DNA of 64,000 nt from Variovorax sp. PBL-E5 (GTDB lineage: Bacteria; Pseudomonadota; Gammaproteobacteria; Burkholderiales; Burkholderiaceae_C), in contig NZ_LR594671.1 of assembly GCF_901827185.1 (NCBI RefSeq), forward strand, positions 1,612,001-1,676,000, read 5' to 3'. Shown here in pieces: positions 7,176 to 16,106 of the stretch; positions within the stretch are counted from its first letter, which is position 1, and each line of letters begins with the position of its first letter. Made by a program: the position numbers and the translations under genes. Below the pieces are notes generated by a model. That model was not told the origin of the DNA. It saw nothing but the letters and a program-made list of their open reading frames with translations, and ran no database searches.

Positions 7176-7589
7176 TTCGCAAAGCCGCCTGATCTCTGCC
7201 GGAATCGCCACCGCCCGGATGCCGCCGCCCTCGCGCTTCGCCGAGAAGATGCGCACCTCCTCGCATTCGAGGATCAGGTCCTCGCCGCGCGTCACGCGGT
7301 AGCTTTGCACGAAGCTCTTGCCGCGCCACTCCTTCACGCTCACCGCGAAGTGCAGCGTATCGCCGTAGCTTGCGCTGTTGACGAAGCGGCTGTGCGTGTC
7401 GACCAGCGGCGTGCCGTTGACGCCGAGCGTGCGCGCCGTCTCTTCCCAGCGCGGGACGCCGTTCTCGGAAAAGAAATGGCGGGACGCGGCATCGATCCAG
7501 CGGAAGAAGTTCGGAAACCAGACGATGCCCGCGGGATCGCAGTCGCCGAATTCGACGCGCACGGTGTAGATGACTTGCTTGTTGCTCAT
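7173..7589 (-). CDS. Acyl-CoA thioesterase, hotdog fold (4-hydroxybenzoyl-CoA thioesterase/YbgC type)
   Basis: This 138-residue hotdog-fold protein hydrolyses an acyl- or aryl-CoA thioester. The active-site block VEFGDCDPAGIVWFPNFFRWIDAA near residue 12 has the catalytic Asp of the 4HBT/YbgC family (GDCDPAG). The ATG at 7589 overlaps the stop of the TRAP large permease by one base (TGATG), so it is the last gene of the TRAP/indolepyruvate unit and translationally coupled. In that setting it could release free aryl acid from the CoA ester formed by IorAB. Its TAA stop is the right-hand direct repeat of the mobile element. Confidence 0.88.
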   Translation of the reverse strand: MSNKQVIYTVRVEFGDCDPAGIVWFPNFFRWIDAASRHFFSENGVPRWEETARTLGVNGTPLVDTHSRFVNSASYGDTLHFAVSVKEWRGKSFVQSYRVTRGEDLILECEEVRIFSAKREGGGIRAVAIPAEIRRLCE

Positions 7590-8890
7590 CAGCCCATTTT
7601 TGTTGGCAGCCACAAGGCGATGATCGGGAACGCGATCAGGATCACCAGGCGCAGGATGTCCGTGAGGATGAAGGGCAGCACGCCCTTGAAGATGGTGGTG
7701 AAGCTCACGTCCTTCACCACGCTCTTGATCACGAACACGTTCATGCCCACCGGTGGATGGATCAGCCCGAGCTCCACCGTCATCACGATGATGACGCCGA
7801 ACCAGATCGGGTCGAAGCCGAGGTGGACGATCACCGGGTAGATGATCGGCACCGTCAGGATGATCATCGCCATCGCGTCCATCAGGCAGCCGAGCACGAG
7901 GTACATCAGCATGATCAGTGCCAGCACGCCGTAGCGGCCGATGCCCAGCCCGGTGAGGAATTCGGTGAGCCGCTGCGGGCTTTGCGTGATGGTCAGGAAA
8001 TAGCCGAACAGCAGCGCGCCGATCAGCACCGTGAACACCGCCGCCGCCGTGCGCGTGGCCGACAGCAGCGCCTCGCGGATCTTGGGACCGTCGAGCTTGC
8101 GCCGCAGCACGCCGAGGATGAAGGCGCCGCTCGCGCCCACGCCGCCGGCTTCGGTCGGCGTGAAGAAGCCGCCGTAGAGGCCGCCGATCACGAACACGAA
8201 CAGCACCAGCGGTGCCCATACGTTCTTCAGGTCGGCGAGGCGTTCGCGCCACGGCTTGAGCTCGCCGCGCGGCAGCCACGCGGGCCGCAGGCGCACGATC
8301 AGCGCGATGGTCATCACGTACATCGCCATCGCCAGAATACCCGGCACGATGCCGGCCATGAAGAGCTTGCCGATGTCCTGCTGCGTGAGGATCGCGTAGA
8401 CCGCGAGCACGGTCGACGGCGGCAGGATCGCGCCCAGCGTGCCGCCCGCGGCGATCACGCCGGTCGAGAACGACTGCGGGTAATTGAAGCGCCGCATCTC
8501 CGGATAGGCGACCGCCGAGAAGGTCGCCGCCGTCGCCACCGACGAGCCGCAGATCGCCGCGAAGCCGCCGCAGGCCAGCACGGTCGCGACGCCGAGCCCG
8601 CCGCGCAGATGGCCGATCATCGAGTTGGCGGCCTTGAACAACTCGCGGCTCACGCCCGACACCGACACCAGCGAGCCCATCAGCATGAACATCGGGATCA
8701 CGCCGAAGGTGTAGTCAGTCACCGTGCGCATCGAGGTCTGGCCGACCAGCTTGAGCGCCGGGCCGGGGCCGACGATCCAGGCATAGCCGGTGACGCCGAC
8801 CAGGCCCATCGCCATGCCGACCGGCACGCGCAGCAGCATCAATGCGAACAGGACCACGAAGCCGAGGACGGCGATGGCGTCGGTGCTCAT
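7589..8890 (-). CDS. TRAP transporter large permease (DctM type)
   Basis: This is the 433-residue, about 12-segment integral membrane subunit of a tripartite ATP-independent periplasmic transporter, which drives organic-acid uptake with an ion gradient. Family marks are the N-terminal VLFALMLLRVPVGMAMGLVG and the conserved FAAICGSSVATAATFSAVAYPEMRRF and ILPPSTVLAVYAILTQQDIGKLFMAGIVPGIL segments. It overlaps the small permease start by four bases (ATGA) and the thioesterase start by one. Context with IorAB suggests aryl or branched 2-oxo acids as substrate (inference). Confidence 0.95.
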   Translation of the reverse strand: MSTDAIAVLGFVVLFALMLLRVPVGMAMGLVGVTGYAWIVGPGPALKLVGQTSMRTVTDYTFGVIPMFMLMGSLVSVSGVSRELFKAANSMIGHLRGGLGVATVLACGGFAAICGSSVATAATFSAVAYPEMRRFNYPQSFSTGVIAAGGTLGAILPPSTVLAVYAILTQQDIGKLFMAGIVPGILAMAMYVMTIALIVRLRPAWLPRGELKPWRERLADLKNVWAPLVLFVFVIGGLYGGFFTPTEAGGVGASGAFILGVLRRKLDGPKIREALLSATRTAAAVFTVLIGALLFGYFLTITQSPQRLTEFLTGLGIGRYGVLALIMLMYLVLGCLMDAMAMIILTVPIIYPVIVHLGFDPIWFGVIIVMTVELGLIHPPVGMNVFVIKSVVKDVSFTTIFKGVLPFILTDILRLVILIAFPIIALWLPTKMG

Positions 8891-9435
8891 TCATCCGCTT
8901 TCTGTTCGGGCTTTTCGTCGTGCAGCAATTCGGGGTGAAAGATCAAGCGGTATGTCCTGATCGCGATCAGCACCACGGCCGACACGTCACCGGCCCAGGC
9001 CACGGCATAGAAGGGCCAGGTCGGGATGTTCATGTCGTAGGTCAGCACGTGGTCGACGTAGGTGCCGCGCACCTTGTCGAACAGCGTGGCGGTCTGCACC
9101 GCGACCACGAACAGCAGCACCAGCGTCGCGAAGACGTCGATCCAGCGCTTCATGCGCGGGCTGGCCGCGGTCCACACGAGGTCGACCGTGATGTGGCCGC
9201 CGCGGTAGCTGGTGGCCGCGATGCCCCAGAAGATCAGGATGCCCAGCAGCATGCGGCCGAAGTCGTAGGAGTCGGGAATCGAGGTGTTGAAGAACTTGCG
9301 CAGGACCACTGCGATGAAGATGTTGAGTGCGACGATGCCGACGAACATGGCGGCGAGCCATTCGATCGTGTTGATCATGCCGTCCATGAAACCAACACGA
9401 CGCCGCGTCACGGGCGTCTGTTCTGGCGTCTTCAT
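8887..9435 (-). CDS. TRAP transporter small permease (DctQ type)
   Basis: The 182-residue four-helix membrane subunit couples the periplasmic binding protein to the large permease. The conserved VVLRKFFNTSIPDSYDFGRMLLGILIFWGIAATSYRGGHITVDLVW region (about residues 45-90) is characteristic of DctQ. It lies 13 bp after the binding-protein gene and overlaps the large permease by four bases, in the order P-Q-M. Confidence 0.93.
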   Translation of the reverse strand: MKTPEQTPVTRRRVGFMDGMINTIEWLAAMFVGIVALNIFIAVVLRKFFNTSIPDSYDFGRMLLGILIFWGIAATSYRGGHITVDLVWTAASPRMKRWIDVFATLVLLFVVAVQTATLFDKVRGTYVDHVLTYDMNIPTWPFYAVAWAGDVSAVVLIAIRTYRLIFHPELLHDEKPEQKADE

Positions 9436-9448
9436 CGTTGGAGCGAGT

Positions 9449-10495
9449 TCAGAGCGCCGATTTGTACTTGGCGAGACTTGCCTTCAGCCCATCCATCACG
9501 GCCTTCGGATCCTGCCCCACCTTCTTCACGCTGTCGGCCCATTGCGCCTCGACCGGCGCCGTGGCCTTGCGCCAGGCATCGAGCTGTTCGGGCGTGAGCT
9601 TGTAGATTTCGTGGCCCGCCTCGGCGCCGATCTTGGCGCGGCCGGCGAATTCGAAGTCGGCCCACGGCGAGGCGACGCGCTCAGCCCATTCGCTGGTGCA
9701 GTGGTCGTCGATGACCTTTTTCTGCGCGGCCGACATGCTGTCGTACTTGCTCTGGTTCATCGCCCACACGAAGGGCGTGACGTAGAGCGGCACGTCCATG
9801 TGGTACTTGACCACCTTGTCGATGCCGAACAGGCCGATCGAGCCCCACGGGAAGGTGATCGCATCGGCCACGCCGCGCTCCAGCATGTCGCGCGATTCGG
9901 GTGCCGAGGCCTGCACGTTGGTGCCGCCGAGCGAGGTGACCATCTGGCCGATGGTGCTGGTGGCGGGGCGAATCTTCATGCCCTGGATGTCGGTGGGAAG
10001 CAGGATCTTCTTGCGCGCATGGAAGGTGCCGGGGTCGTGCACGAAGGCGAAGCAGTACTTCACGTCCTTCATTTCCTTGGCCGCGTACTTGCGATACCAG
10101 TCGTCGATGGCGGCCGAGCCGCCCTTGCCGTTGGCGAACAGGAAGGGCAGCGAGGCGCCGGCCATGATCGGGAAGCGGCCCGGCTGGTAGCCTGGGTTGA
10201 TGTAGGCGAAGTCGGCGATGCCGTCGCGCGCCATGTCGTAGTGGTCGAAGGCCTTGCCCAGTTGCTCGGACGGGAACAGCGTGGCCGTGATGGTGCCGTT
10301 CGACGCCTTCTTGATGTCGTCGGCCCAGGCCTGCAGCGAGGGGTTGAGCGGATGCTGCGCCGGCACCCAGCTCGACATCTTGAGGTTGACCGGCTTGTCC
10401 TGCGCCAGCGCAGGCACCGCGGCCAGCGCGAGCGTGGACGACAGTGCGAGCACGGCGCGGGCGGTGGCCGAGGTCATGAAGCGGGGGATGGGCAT
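9449..10495 (-). CDS. TRAP transporter substrate-binding protein (DctP type)
   Basis: A 348-residue periplasmic receptor with an N-terminal signal peptide ending near ALAAVPALA-QD. The mature protein has the DctP fold, including SSWVPAQHPLNPSLQAWADDIKKAS and the helix with the conserved Arg contacting the substrate carboxylate (KIRPATSTIGQMVTSLGGTNVQ). A later start at 10477 (MTSATARAV) would also give a signal peptide; 10495 is preferred for the AGGAG seven bases upstream. The gene follows iorB by 94 bp, so it is probably in the same transcription unit. Confidence 0.93.
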   Translation of the reverse strand: MPIPRFMTSATARAVLALSSTLALAAVPALAQDKPVNLKMSSWVPAQHPLNPSLQAWADDIKKASNGTITATLFPSEQLGKAFDHYDMARDGIADFAYINPGYQPGRFPIMAGASLPFLFANGKGGSAAIDDWYRKYAAKEMKDVKYCFAFVHDPGTFHARKKILLPTDIQGMKIRPATSTIGQMVTSLGGTNVQASAPESRDMLERGVADAITFPWGSIGLFGIDKVVKYHMDVPLYVTPFVWAMNQSKYDSMSAAQKKVIDDHCTSEWAERVASPWADFEFAGRAKIGAEAGHEIYKLTPEQLDAWRKATAPVEAQWADSVKKVGQDPKAVMDGLKASLAKYKSAL

Positions 10496-10589
10496 GGAGG
10501 TCTCCTTCGGTGTTGTACGGGCAGGGGCGACGCGCGATTCGGTTATTTTTTATAAGAATCGGCCAGAGCGAATCGGCGTTTACCTTGAG

Positions 10590-12218
10590 TCAGCGCGTCG
10601 GCGTCGCGGCGCCGGGCGGACGCTTCATCCAGCGGATCGGCTGCACCGGCACCGGACGCGCCGGCGCGCCATGGCGCAGCAGTGCGGCGTCGAGCGCGGT
10701 GCCGGCATCGTCGGCCAGTGCGGCCTCGCGCGCGGCGGCGATCGCGTTCGCACGCGCAGCGGGCGAGCCATCGGGCAGCGGGGCGGTCGCCAGATGGTCG
10801 ATCACGTGCAGCAGGTTGCGCTTGCCGCGTTCGTTGGTGCTGCCGTAGCCCTTGATGAGGCGGCCGCACAGCGCGATCTCGTGGCCCAGGCACCAATCGC
10901 TGCGCGTGCCCTTGACCACTGCATCGAGCCAGCGGCCGATCAGCGCCTGCTCCTCGGCGAAGCGGCTGCCGCGCCGGCGCAGCCAGCGCAGCGAGGCCAG
11001 CACGCGCAGCGAGACCATGCCGAACACCGAGTGGCTGCCGACCTTGAGCGGCAATGCCCATGGGGTCTTGCGCCGGCGGTCCCATGCCGTCACGCGCTGC
11101 GCGAGCGAAGGCGGCAGCAGCGCCGCGAACTCGGGCGCGCCGGGCTTGAAGTGGTCGTAGACCTTGACGATGTCGTCATCGCCCGCCTTGACCTCGTCGC
11201 GCACGCGCCGCGCGCGGCTGGCGCGGCTCTTGAGCTCGGCCACGCGCACGATGTCATCGAAGGCCATCCACAGTGCGAGCCAGCGTGCCATCTCGCGCGT
11301 GACTGCGAAGCCGTTGGCGCCCGCGGGGTCGGCCGCGCGCTCGGCGTCGAGTACCTGCCTGAGGCGGTCCACGTAGAGCGCGGCGTAGCCGGCGTCCTGG
11401 TAGTCGAGCACGCGCGCATGGCCCAGCGTCAGCAGGTCGTGCACGGGCAGCGGAAAGATCTGTGCAACGTCCGCGGGCAACGCACGGGCGACCGGCGCTT
11501 CGTTCACCGTCGTCGCCAGCAGATTCGTCACCAGTGCAGCCTGCGCGCGCGGCGTGGCCACGGTGTCGAAGGCCTTGGCGAAGCCGCGCAGGCTGGCCGC
11601 GGCCATCTTGTCGAGCTTCTCGGGTGCGCGGGTGTCGCCGCCGCGCACCACGCGCTCGCAGGCATCGCGCGGAAACGGAAAGAGGCCGCTGCCCGCGATC
11701 GCGCCCAGCATCACGGCGCTCACGATGGTGCCGGCCTCGCGCGCCGCGGCGCCCATGTCGAACACGTGGTGCTCGCGGCTGAAGGCCTTGACCACGTCGA
11801 GCAGGCGCTCGGCATCGGCACGGCCGTCGCCGGGCTGCATGCGTTCGGCCGTGGTGAGCGTGCGGCTCGACGAGCTGATGACCAGCGTGCGCGCTGCAGT
11901 GCTCATGCCGTTGCCGATCTGCCGCGCGGTCTCGAGCAGCTCGGACGAGATCAATGCATCCAGCGCGCCCGGCACCGGGCTCAGGCTGAACACCGGCCGT
12001 CGCCCCTGGAGTTCCGCGAGCGGCACCGGGAAGACCTCGACGTAGTAAGTGGTGGCGCCGGTGCGCTGCGCCACGCCGGGGATCGAGGTGCTCTGCGCTG
12101 CGTAGCCCGCGTGGCGCGCCGTATCGACCAGCCACTCGGTCAGCACGCCGCCGCCTTCGCCGCCGAGCGCGCAGATGAGCAGGGTGATGGGTTGGGTGAT
12201 GGGTTGGGTGCGGTTCAT
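10590..12218 (-). CDS. iorB: Indolepyruvate oxidoreductase subunit beta family protein with extra C-terminal domain
   Basis: Together with IorA it oxidatively decarboxylates indolepyruvate and related aryl-2-oxo acids to aryl-acetyl-CoA. The first ~190 residues are the pyruvate-ferredoxin-oxidoreductase gamma-type domain (ICALGGEGGGVLTEWLVDTA, SIPGVAQRTGATTYYVEVFP). The remaining ~350 residues are an additional domain (DUF6537-like) common in aerobic proteobacterial homologues; archaeal IorB is only about 200 residues. The ATG at 12218 starts five bases after iorA ends. Codons 4-10 contain a 12-bp tandem repeat encoding TQPITQPIT. Confidence 0.9.
   Translation of the reverse strand: MNRTQPITQPITLLICALGGEGGGVLTEWLVDTARHAGYAAQSTSIPGVAQRTGATTYYVEVFPVPLAELQGRRPVFSLSPVPGALDALISSELLETARQIGNGMSTAARTLVISSSSRTLTTAERMQPGDGRADAERLLDVVKAFSREHHVFDMGAAAREAGTIVSAVMLGAIAGSGLFPFPRDACERVVRGGDTRAPEKLDKMAAASLRGFAKAFDTVATPRAQAALVTNLLATTVNEAPVARALPADVAQIFPLPVHDLLTLGHARVLDYQDAGYAALYVDRLRQVLDAERAADPAGANGFAVTREMARWLALWMAFDDIVRVAELKSRASRARRVRDEVKAGDDDIVKVYDHFKPGAPEFAALLPPSLAQRVTAWDRRRKTPWALPLKVGSHSVFGMVSLRVLASLRWLRRRGSRFAEEQALIGRWLDAVVKGTRSDWCLGHEIALCGRLIKGYGSTNERGKRNLLHVIDHLATAPLPDGSPAARANAIAAAREAALADDAGTALDAALLRHGAPARPVPVQPIRWMKRPPGAATPTR
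12183..12210. repeat. 12-bp tandem repeat at the 5' end of iorB
   Basis: GTGATGGGTTGG occurs twice in tandem, encoding TQPI-TQPI on the minus strand. An in-frame repeat that can change copy number without breaking the frame. Confidence 0.7.
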
Positions 12219-12223
12219 CGTCG

Positions 12224-14377
12224 TCACGCCGGTTGTATCGCACGAACCACTGCCGTTCGCAGGCCGTGCAGCAGCCGCTCGTGCCACCTCGGGTTCTGCA
12301 CCACCTCGGCACGGTAGAAGCTCGGGCACAGCGTGGCCGCATGCGCGTTCTCGCCGCACAGGCCGCAGCCGACACAGCCGTCGATCACCACCGCGACCGG
12401 GTCGACCTTGAGCGGATCGGGGTTGTCCTTGATCGTCAACGTCGGGCAGCCCGAGAGGCGGATGCAGGCATGGTCGCCGTTGCACACGTCCTCATCGACG
12501 CCGTACCTCACGCGCACCACGCGCTGGCCTTTCCTGAGCAGGCCGGCGATCCAGGGCTTGATGCGGCGCTGGCGCTCGAGCTGGCACTCGCCCTCGGCAA
12601 TGATCACCTTGAGGCCGTTGAAGTCGCTGGTGAAGGCGTCGTTGAGCGTCGCGCGCATCTTCTCGACGTGGTAGGTGTGCACGGTGCGCAGCCACTTCAC
12701 GCCGAGGCCCTTCAGCGTCGCCTCGATGGTCTGGTTCTTGTCGACCAGGCTCTGCTGCTTGTCGACCGCATGCGCCTTGGTGTCTTCGTCGGGCGTCGAG
12801 ATGATGTCCTGCGTGCCGGTCGCCGAGGTGTAGCCGTTCTTGAAGATCAGCAGCACCGCGTCGTCGCCGTTGAAGAGCGCGCTCTGCACGCCGGTCAGCA
12901 GGCCGTTGTGCCAGAAGCCGCCGTCGCCCATGATCGCGAGCGCCCGGCGCTGCATCATCGGCGAGACGCCCGCGCGGCTCGCGAGGCCCATGCCGTAGCC
13001 GAGGATCGAATGGCCCATCGAGAAAGGCTCGAAGGTGCCGAAGGCATGGCAGCCGATGTCGGCCGCGATGTGCACCGGCCCGCTGTCCAGCTGCGCGAGC
13101 TTGAGCGCGGAGAACACCGGGCGCTCGGGGCAGCCGATGCAGAAGCTCGGCGGCCGGTTGGGCAGCGGTGCGTCGAGCTTCGCCGCCACGGCGGCGCGGC
13201 GCTCGCGGTTGCCCGTGAGCCAGCCCTGGGCCGAATCCTGCGCATGCTGCGGCAGGTAGCGCTCGGCAAAGCGGCCGAGGCCGGTGGCCAGCACCTCGAC
13301 GCCGTATTCGCCCGCGGCCGGCAGCAGGTCGCAGCCGTGCAGCGGCGTCTGGATGTCGCGGCGGCGCAGCAGCGTGGCGATCTCCTGCTCGATGTACTCG
13401 GGCTGACCTTCTTCCACCACCAGCACCGCGCGCTTGCCGACGCAGAAGTCCGCGACTTCTTCCGGCACCAGCGGGTAGGCAACGTTGAGCACCAGCAGCG
13501 GAATCTCCGTCGCGCCGAACGCATCGGCCAGGCCCAGCTGCTGCAGGCTGCGGATCAGCGCGTTGTAGAGCCCGCCCTGGACCATGATGCCGAGGTCGGC
13601 ATGCGTGCCCGGGATCAGCTCGTTGAGTCGGTGCTCGGCGATGTAGCGCCGCGCCGCGGGCAGGCGCTCCTCGCCCTTGAGCTTCTCGTGGCGAAAGGTC
13701 ACGGGCGGATGCGCGAGCCGCATGTAGTCGAAGCCGGCCGGCTCCGCCATCAGCGCGCGGGTCGATATCGCGGGCGGCAGGTTGTTCCTGCATTCGAAGC
13801 TGCCGCGCACGTGGCAGGCGCGGATGCGCAGCTCCATCATGCAGGGCATGTTCGACGCTTCGGAGAGGCGAAAGCCGTGCTCGACCATGTTCACCATCAC
13901 GCCCAGGTCGGGCCGAGGATCGAGCAGGCACATGCTGGACTTGAGCGCATAGGCATGCGTGCGCTCCTGGATCACCGAGGCGCCTTCGCCGTAGTCCTCG
14001 CCGACCACGATCAGCACGCCGCCCCTGACGCCGGGCGACGAGAGATTGGACAGCGCGTCGGCCGCGACGTTGGTGCCGACGATCGACTTCCACGTCACCG
14101 CACCGCGCAGCGGGTAGTGGATCGAGGCGCCGAGCATCGCGGCAGCCGAAGCCTCGTTGGAACAGGCCTCGACATGCACGCCGAGCTCGTCCATGTAGGG
14201 CTTGGCCTGCACCATCACGTCGAGCAGGTGCGACACCGGCGCGCCCTGGTAGCCGCCGACATAGGCGACGCCCGACTGCAGCAGCCCCTTGGTGATGGCC
14301 AGGATGCCTTCGCCGTGGAAGGTGTCGCCGGCGCCCAGGCGCAGGGCTTCGATCTCCTTGCTGAATGAGACTTCCAA
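12224..14377 (-). CDS. iorA: Indolepyruvate ferredoxin oxidoreductase subunit alpha (thiamine-diphosphate enzyme)
   Basis: The 717-residue catalytic subunit binds thiamine diphosphate and Fe-S clusters. The N-terminal half is the pyruvate-oxidoreductase-type domain (FHGEGILAITKGLLQSGVAYVGGYQGAPVSHLLD). The TPP-binding domain follows (SFCIGCPERP, ADIGCHAFGTFEP, then IMGDGGFWHNGL). The C-terminal ferredoxin-like part carries two cysteine groups: CNGDHACIRLSGCP (fewer spaced cysteines than a full 4Fe-4S motif) and CVGCGLCG...LCP. It is the first gene of the minus-strand unit and is divergent from a LysR gene 104 bp away. Confidence 0.93.
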   Translation of the reverse strand: MEVSFSKEIEALRLGAGDTFHGEGILAITKGLLQSGVAYVGGYQGAPVSHLLDVMVQAKPYMDELGVHVEACSNEASAAAMLGASIHYPLRGAVTWKSIVGTNVAADALSNLSSPGVRGGVLIVVGEDYGEGASVIQERTHAYALKSSMCLLDPRPDLGVMVNMVEHGFRLSEASNMPCMMELRIRACHVRGSFECRNNLPPAISTRALMAEPAGFDYMRLAHPPVTFRHEKLKGEERLPAARRYIAEHRLNELIPGTHADLGIMVQGGLYNALIRSLQQLGLADAFGATEIPLLVLNVAYPLVPEEVADFCVGKRAVLVVEEGQPEYIEQEIATLLRRRDIQTPLHGCDLLPAAGEYGVEVLATGLGRFAERYLPQHAQDSAQGWLTGNRERRAAVAAKLDAPLPNRPPSFCIGCPERPVFSALKLAQLDSGPVHIAADIGCHAFGTFEPFSMGHSILGYGMGLASRAGVSPMMQRRALAIMGDGGFWHNGLLTGVQSALFNGDDAVLLIFKNGYTSATGTQDIISTPDEDTKAHAVDKQQSLVDKNQTIEATLKGLGVKWLRTVHTYHVEKMRATLNDAFTSDFNGLKVIIAEGECQLERQRRIKPWIAGLLRKGQRVVRVRYGVDEDVCNGDHACIRLSGCPTLTIKDNPDPLKVDPVAVVIDGCVGCGLCGENAHAATLCPSFYRAEVVQNPRWHERLLHGLRTAVVRAIQPA

Positions 14378-14435
14378 GGTCTTGGCTCCGTTCTTGTCGT
14401 GGTCGCAGGCGCATGGCGCTCCGAAAGGCGAGTGT

Positions 14436-14452
14436 GCAGGCGCGAGGCCTGC
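14436..14452. promoter_or_regulatory. Inverted repeat in the iorA-lysR divergent promoter region
   Basis: GCAGGC-GCGAG-GCCTGC lies in the 104-bp space between divergent iorA and the LysR gene, 30 bp before the LysR start. LysR regulators usually bind an interrupted palindrome in such regions, although the classical T-N11-A form is not obvious here. Confidence 0.4.
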
Positions 14453-14481
14453 GCTTCAATAGAATCATCGAGCTAAGCAAT

Positions 14482-15393
14482 ATGAAGCGCATGCATGTCA
14501 ACACCATCGACCTGAACCTGCTGCGCCTGTTCGACGCGGTCTACCGGGCGCGCAGCGTGAGCCGTGCGGCGGAGTCGCTGGGGCTCACGCAGCCCGCGGC
14601 CAGCCATGGCCTCGGCCGCCTGCGCCTGCTGCTGGAGGACGCGCTCTTCACGCGCGCACCGGGCGGCGTTGCGCCCACGCCGCGTGCCGAGCGGCTGGCC
14701 GTCGCGGTGCAGTCGGCGCTCGGCACGCTGGAGGAGGCGCTCAACGAGCCGGACCGCTTCGAGCCTTCGGCCTCGCGCAAGGTCTTTCGCATCCACATGA
14801 GCGACATCGGCGAAGGCCGCTTCCTGCCGGCGCTGATGGCGCGCCTGGGCGAGCTGGCGCCGGCCGTGCGCGTCGAGACGCTGCCGCTCCTGCCCGCGGA
14901 CATCGCGCCCGCGCTCGACAGCGGTCGCATCGATTTCGCCTTCGGCTTCCTGCCGAAGGTGCGCGACACGCAGCGCGCGCACCTGTTGAGCGACCGCTAC
15001 ATCGTGCTGCTGCGCGAAGGCCATCCCTTCGCCCGCGTACGGCGCAGCGGCCAGGCGATGCTGGCGGCGCTGCAGAAGCTCCAGTACGTCGCGGTGCGCA
15101 CGCATGCCGAGACCCTGCGCATCCTGCAGTTGCTCAACCTCGAGGACCGCGTGCGCCTGACGACCGAGCACTTCATGGTGCTGCCGGCGATCGTGCGCGC
15201 CACCGATCTGGCCGTGGTGATGCCGCGCAACATCGCGCGCGGCTTTGCCGAGGAGGGCGGCTACGCGATCGTGGAGCCGCCCTTTCCGCTGCGCGACTTC
15301 ACCGTGTCGCTGCACTGGAGCAAGCGCTTCGAGGCGGATCCCGCGAACCGCTGGCTGCGGCAGGTGATTCGCGCGCTGTTCGCCGAGGACTGA
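14482..15393 (+). CDS. LysR-family transcriptional regulator, probable activator of the ior-TRAP unit
   Basis: This 303-residue regulator has a winged helix-turn-helix at about residues 10-68 (DLNLLRLFDAVYRARSVSRAAESLGLTQPAASHGLGRLR) and a LysR substrate-binding domain (KVFRIHMSDIGEGRFLPALMARL). It is transcribed away from iorA, the normal geometry for a LysR protein controlling its neighbour in response to a pathway metabolite. An ATG three codons on (14491) is an alternative start; neither has a strong ribosome-binding site. Effector unknown, perhaps an aryl acid. Confidence 0.9.
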   Translation: MKRMHVNTIDLNLLRLFDAVYRARSVSRAAESLGLTQPAASHGLGRLRLLLEDALFTRAPGGVAPTPRAERLAVAVQSALGTLEEALNEPDRFEPSASRKVFRIHMSDIGEGRFLPALMARLGELAPAVRVETLPLLPADIAPALDSGRIDFAFGFLPKVRDTQRAHLLSDRYIVLLREGHPFARVRRSGQAMLAALQKLQYVAVRTHAETLRILQLLNLEDRVRLTTEHFMVLPAIVRATDLAVVMPRNIARGFAEEGGYAIVEPPFPLRDFTVSLHWSKRFEADPANRWLRQVIRALFAED

Positions 15394-15474
15394 GCCGATC
15401 GCTCAACCTGCCGCGCGCCGCCGGCAAATGTGAGCACAGGCTTTTCGCCGACTGTGCTGCCCACTAATCTTCAT

Positions 15475-15871
15475 AGCGATCCGGCACGCCATGCACGCGC
15501 AGCAGCTCTTGGCGCACGACATCGCAGTTGCCTCGGTGCTGACGGAACTGCCCAGCAAGCCACTCGGCATGCTCGGTCAAGCGACCAGTGCGCGGGGCGA
15601 TTCGTAGGGCTGCCAGCCGCCTTGGCGCAGGTAGCGCCGGACGGTGTTGCGGCTGCATCCCAACTCGTTGGCAATGCGCTTGGCTCCCCAACCGAGCGAC
15701 GCCAGCTTGAGCATTGCCTCTACGTCCTCCGGTGCCTGCATCGCCTGTCTCCAATCGATCCGTTCGGATCGTGGAGCTTGCTCGAACACGTTGCCTTCCA
15801 TCTTGGCCTCCTGCCATGAGGGGGGTCAATTCCTCATGTCGTCAGGGGCCGGTTTGTCGTGTCGCCTGACA
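15475..15871 (-). pseudogene. IS21-family element remnant (left end and broken istA)
   Basis: The minus strand begins with a terminal TGTCAGGCGACACGACAAAC (15852-15871). The first 74 codons of an IstA-type transposase follow from ATG 15801: MEGNVFEQ...DWRQAMQAPEDVEAMLKLASLGWGAKRIANELGCSRNTVRRYLRQGGW, a helix-turn-helix. A one-base frame change after YESPR shifts the continuation (GRLTEHAEWLAGQFRQHRGNCDVVRQELLRVHG) into another frame. Homology stops near 15485. The remaining istA, istB and the right end are absent. It marks an old insertion followed by deletion. Confidence 0.75.
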
Positions 15872-16106
15872 GTGAACCCCATCGAAGCGATGGAACTCGG
15901 CTATTTCCCCGGGGTCTTAGCTGAACCATCGTCAGGAATAGGTACCGTCTGCCAAGTGGGGCCCCCGACGACGTTGCGTTCGGTAGCGCACCCTCGAAGG
16001 GCGCAAAATGTGCCAGATTGTCTGGGTTTCGTGGAGACGCACGGAATACTCTGCTTTTCCCCCGGTGAACGATTTTGATTGACCGGGGCCACCGACGGAG
16101 GAAAGC

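Noticed and set aside
12233..14368. 711-codon open frame antisense to iorA
   Set aside because: Shadow frame; composition and lack of any family motif contrast with the perfect IorA signature on the other strand.
14378..14481. Classical LysR T-N11-A box
   Set aside because: No convincing T-N11-A palindrome was found in the divergent gap; only a GC-rich inverted repeat was listed.
15430..15819. 130-codon plus-strand frame at the IS21 remnant
   Set aside because: It is antisense to the recognisable istA helix-turn-helix text.
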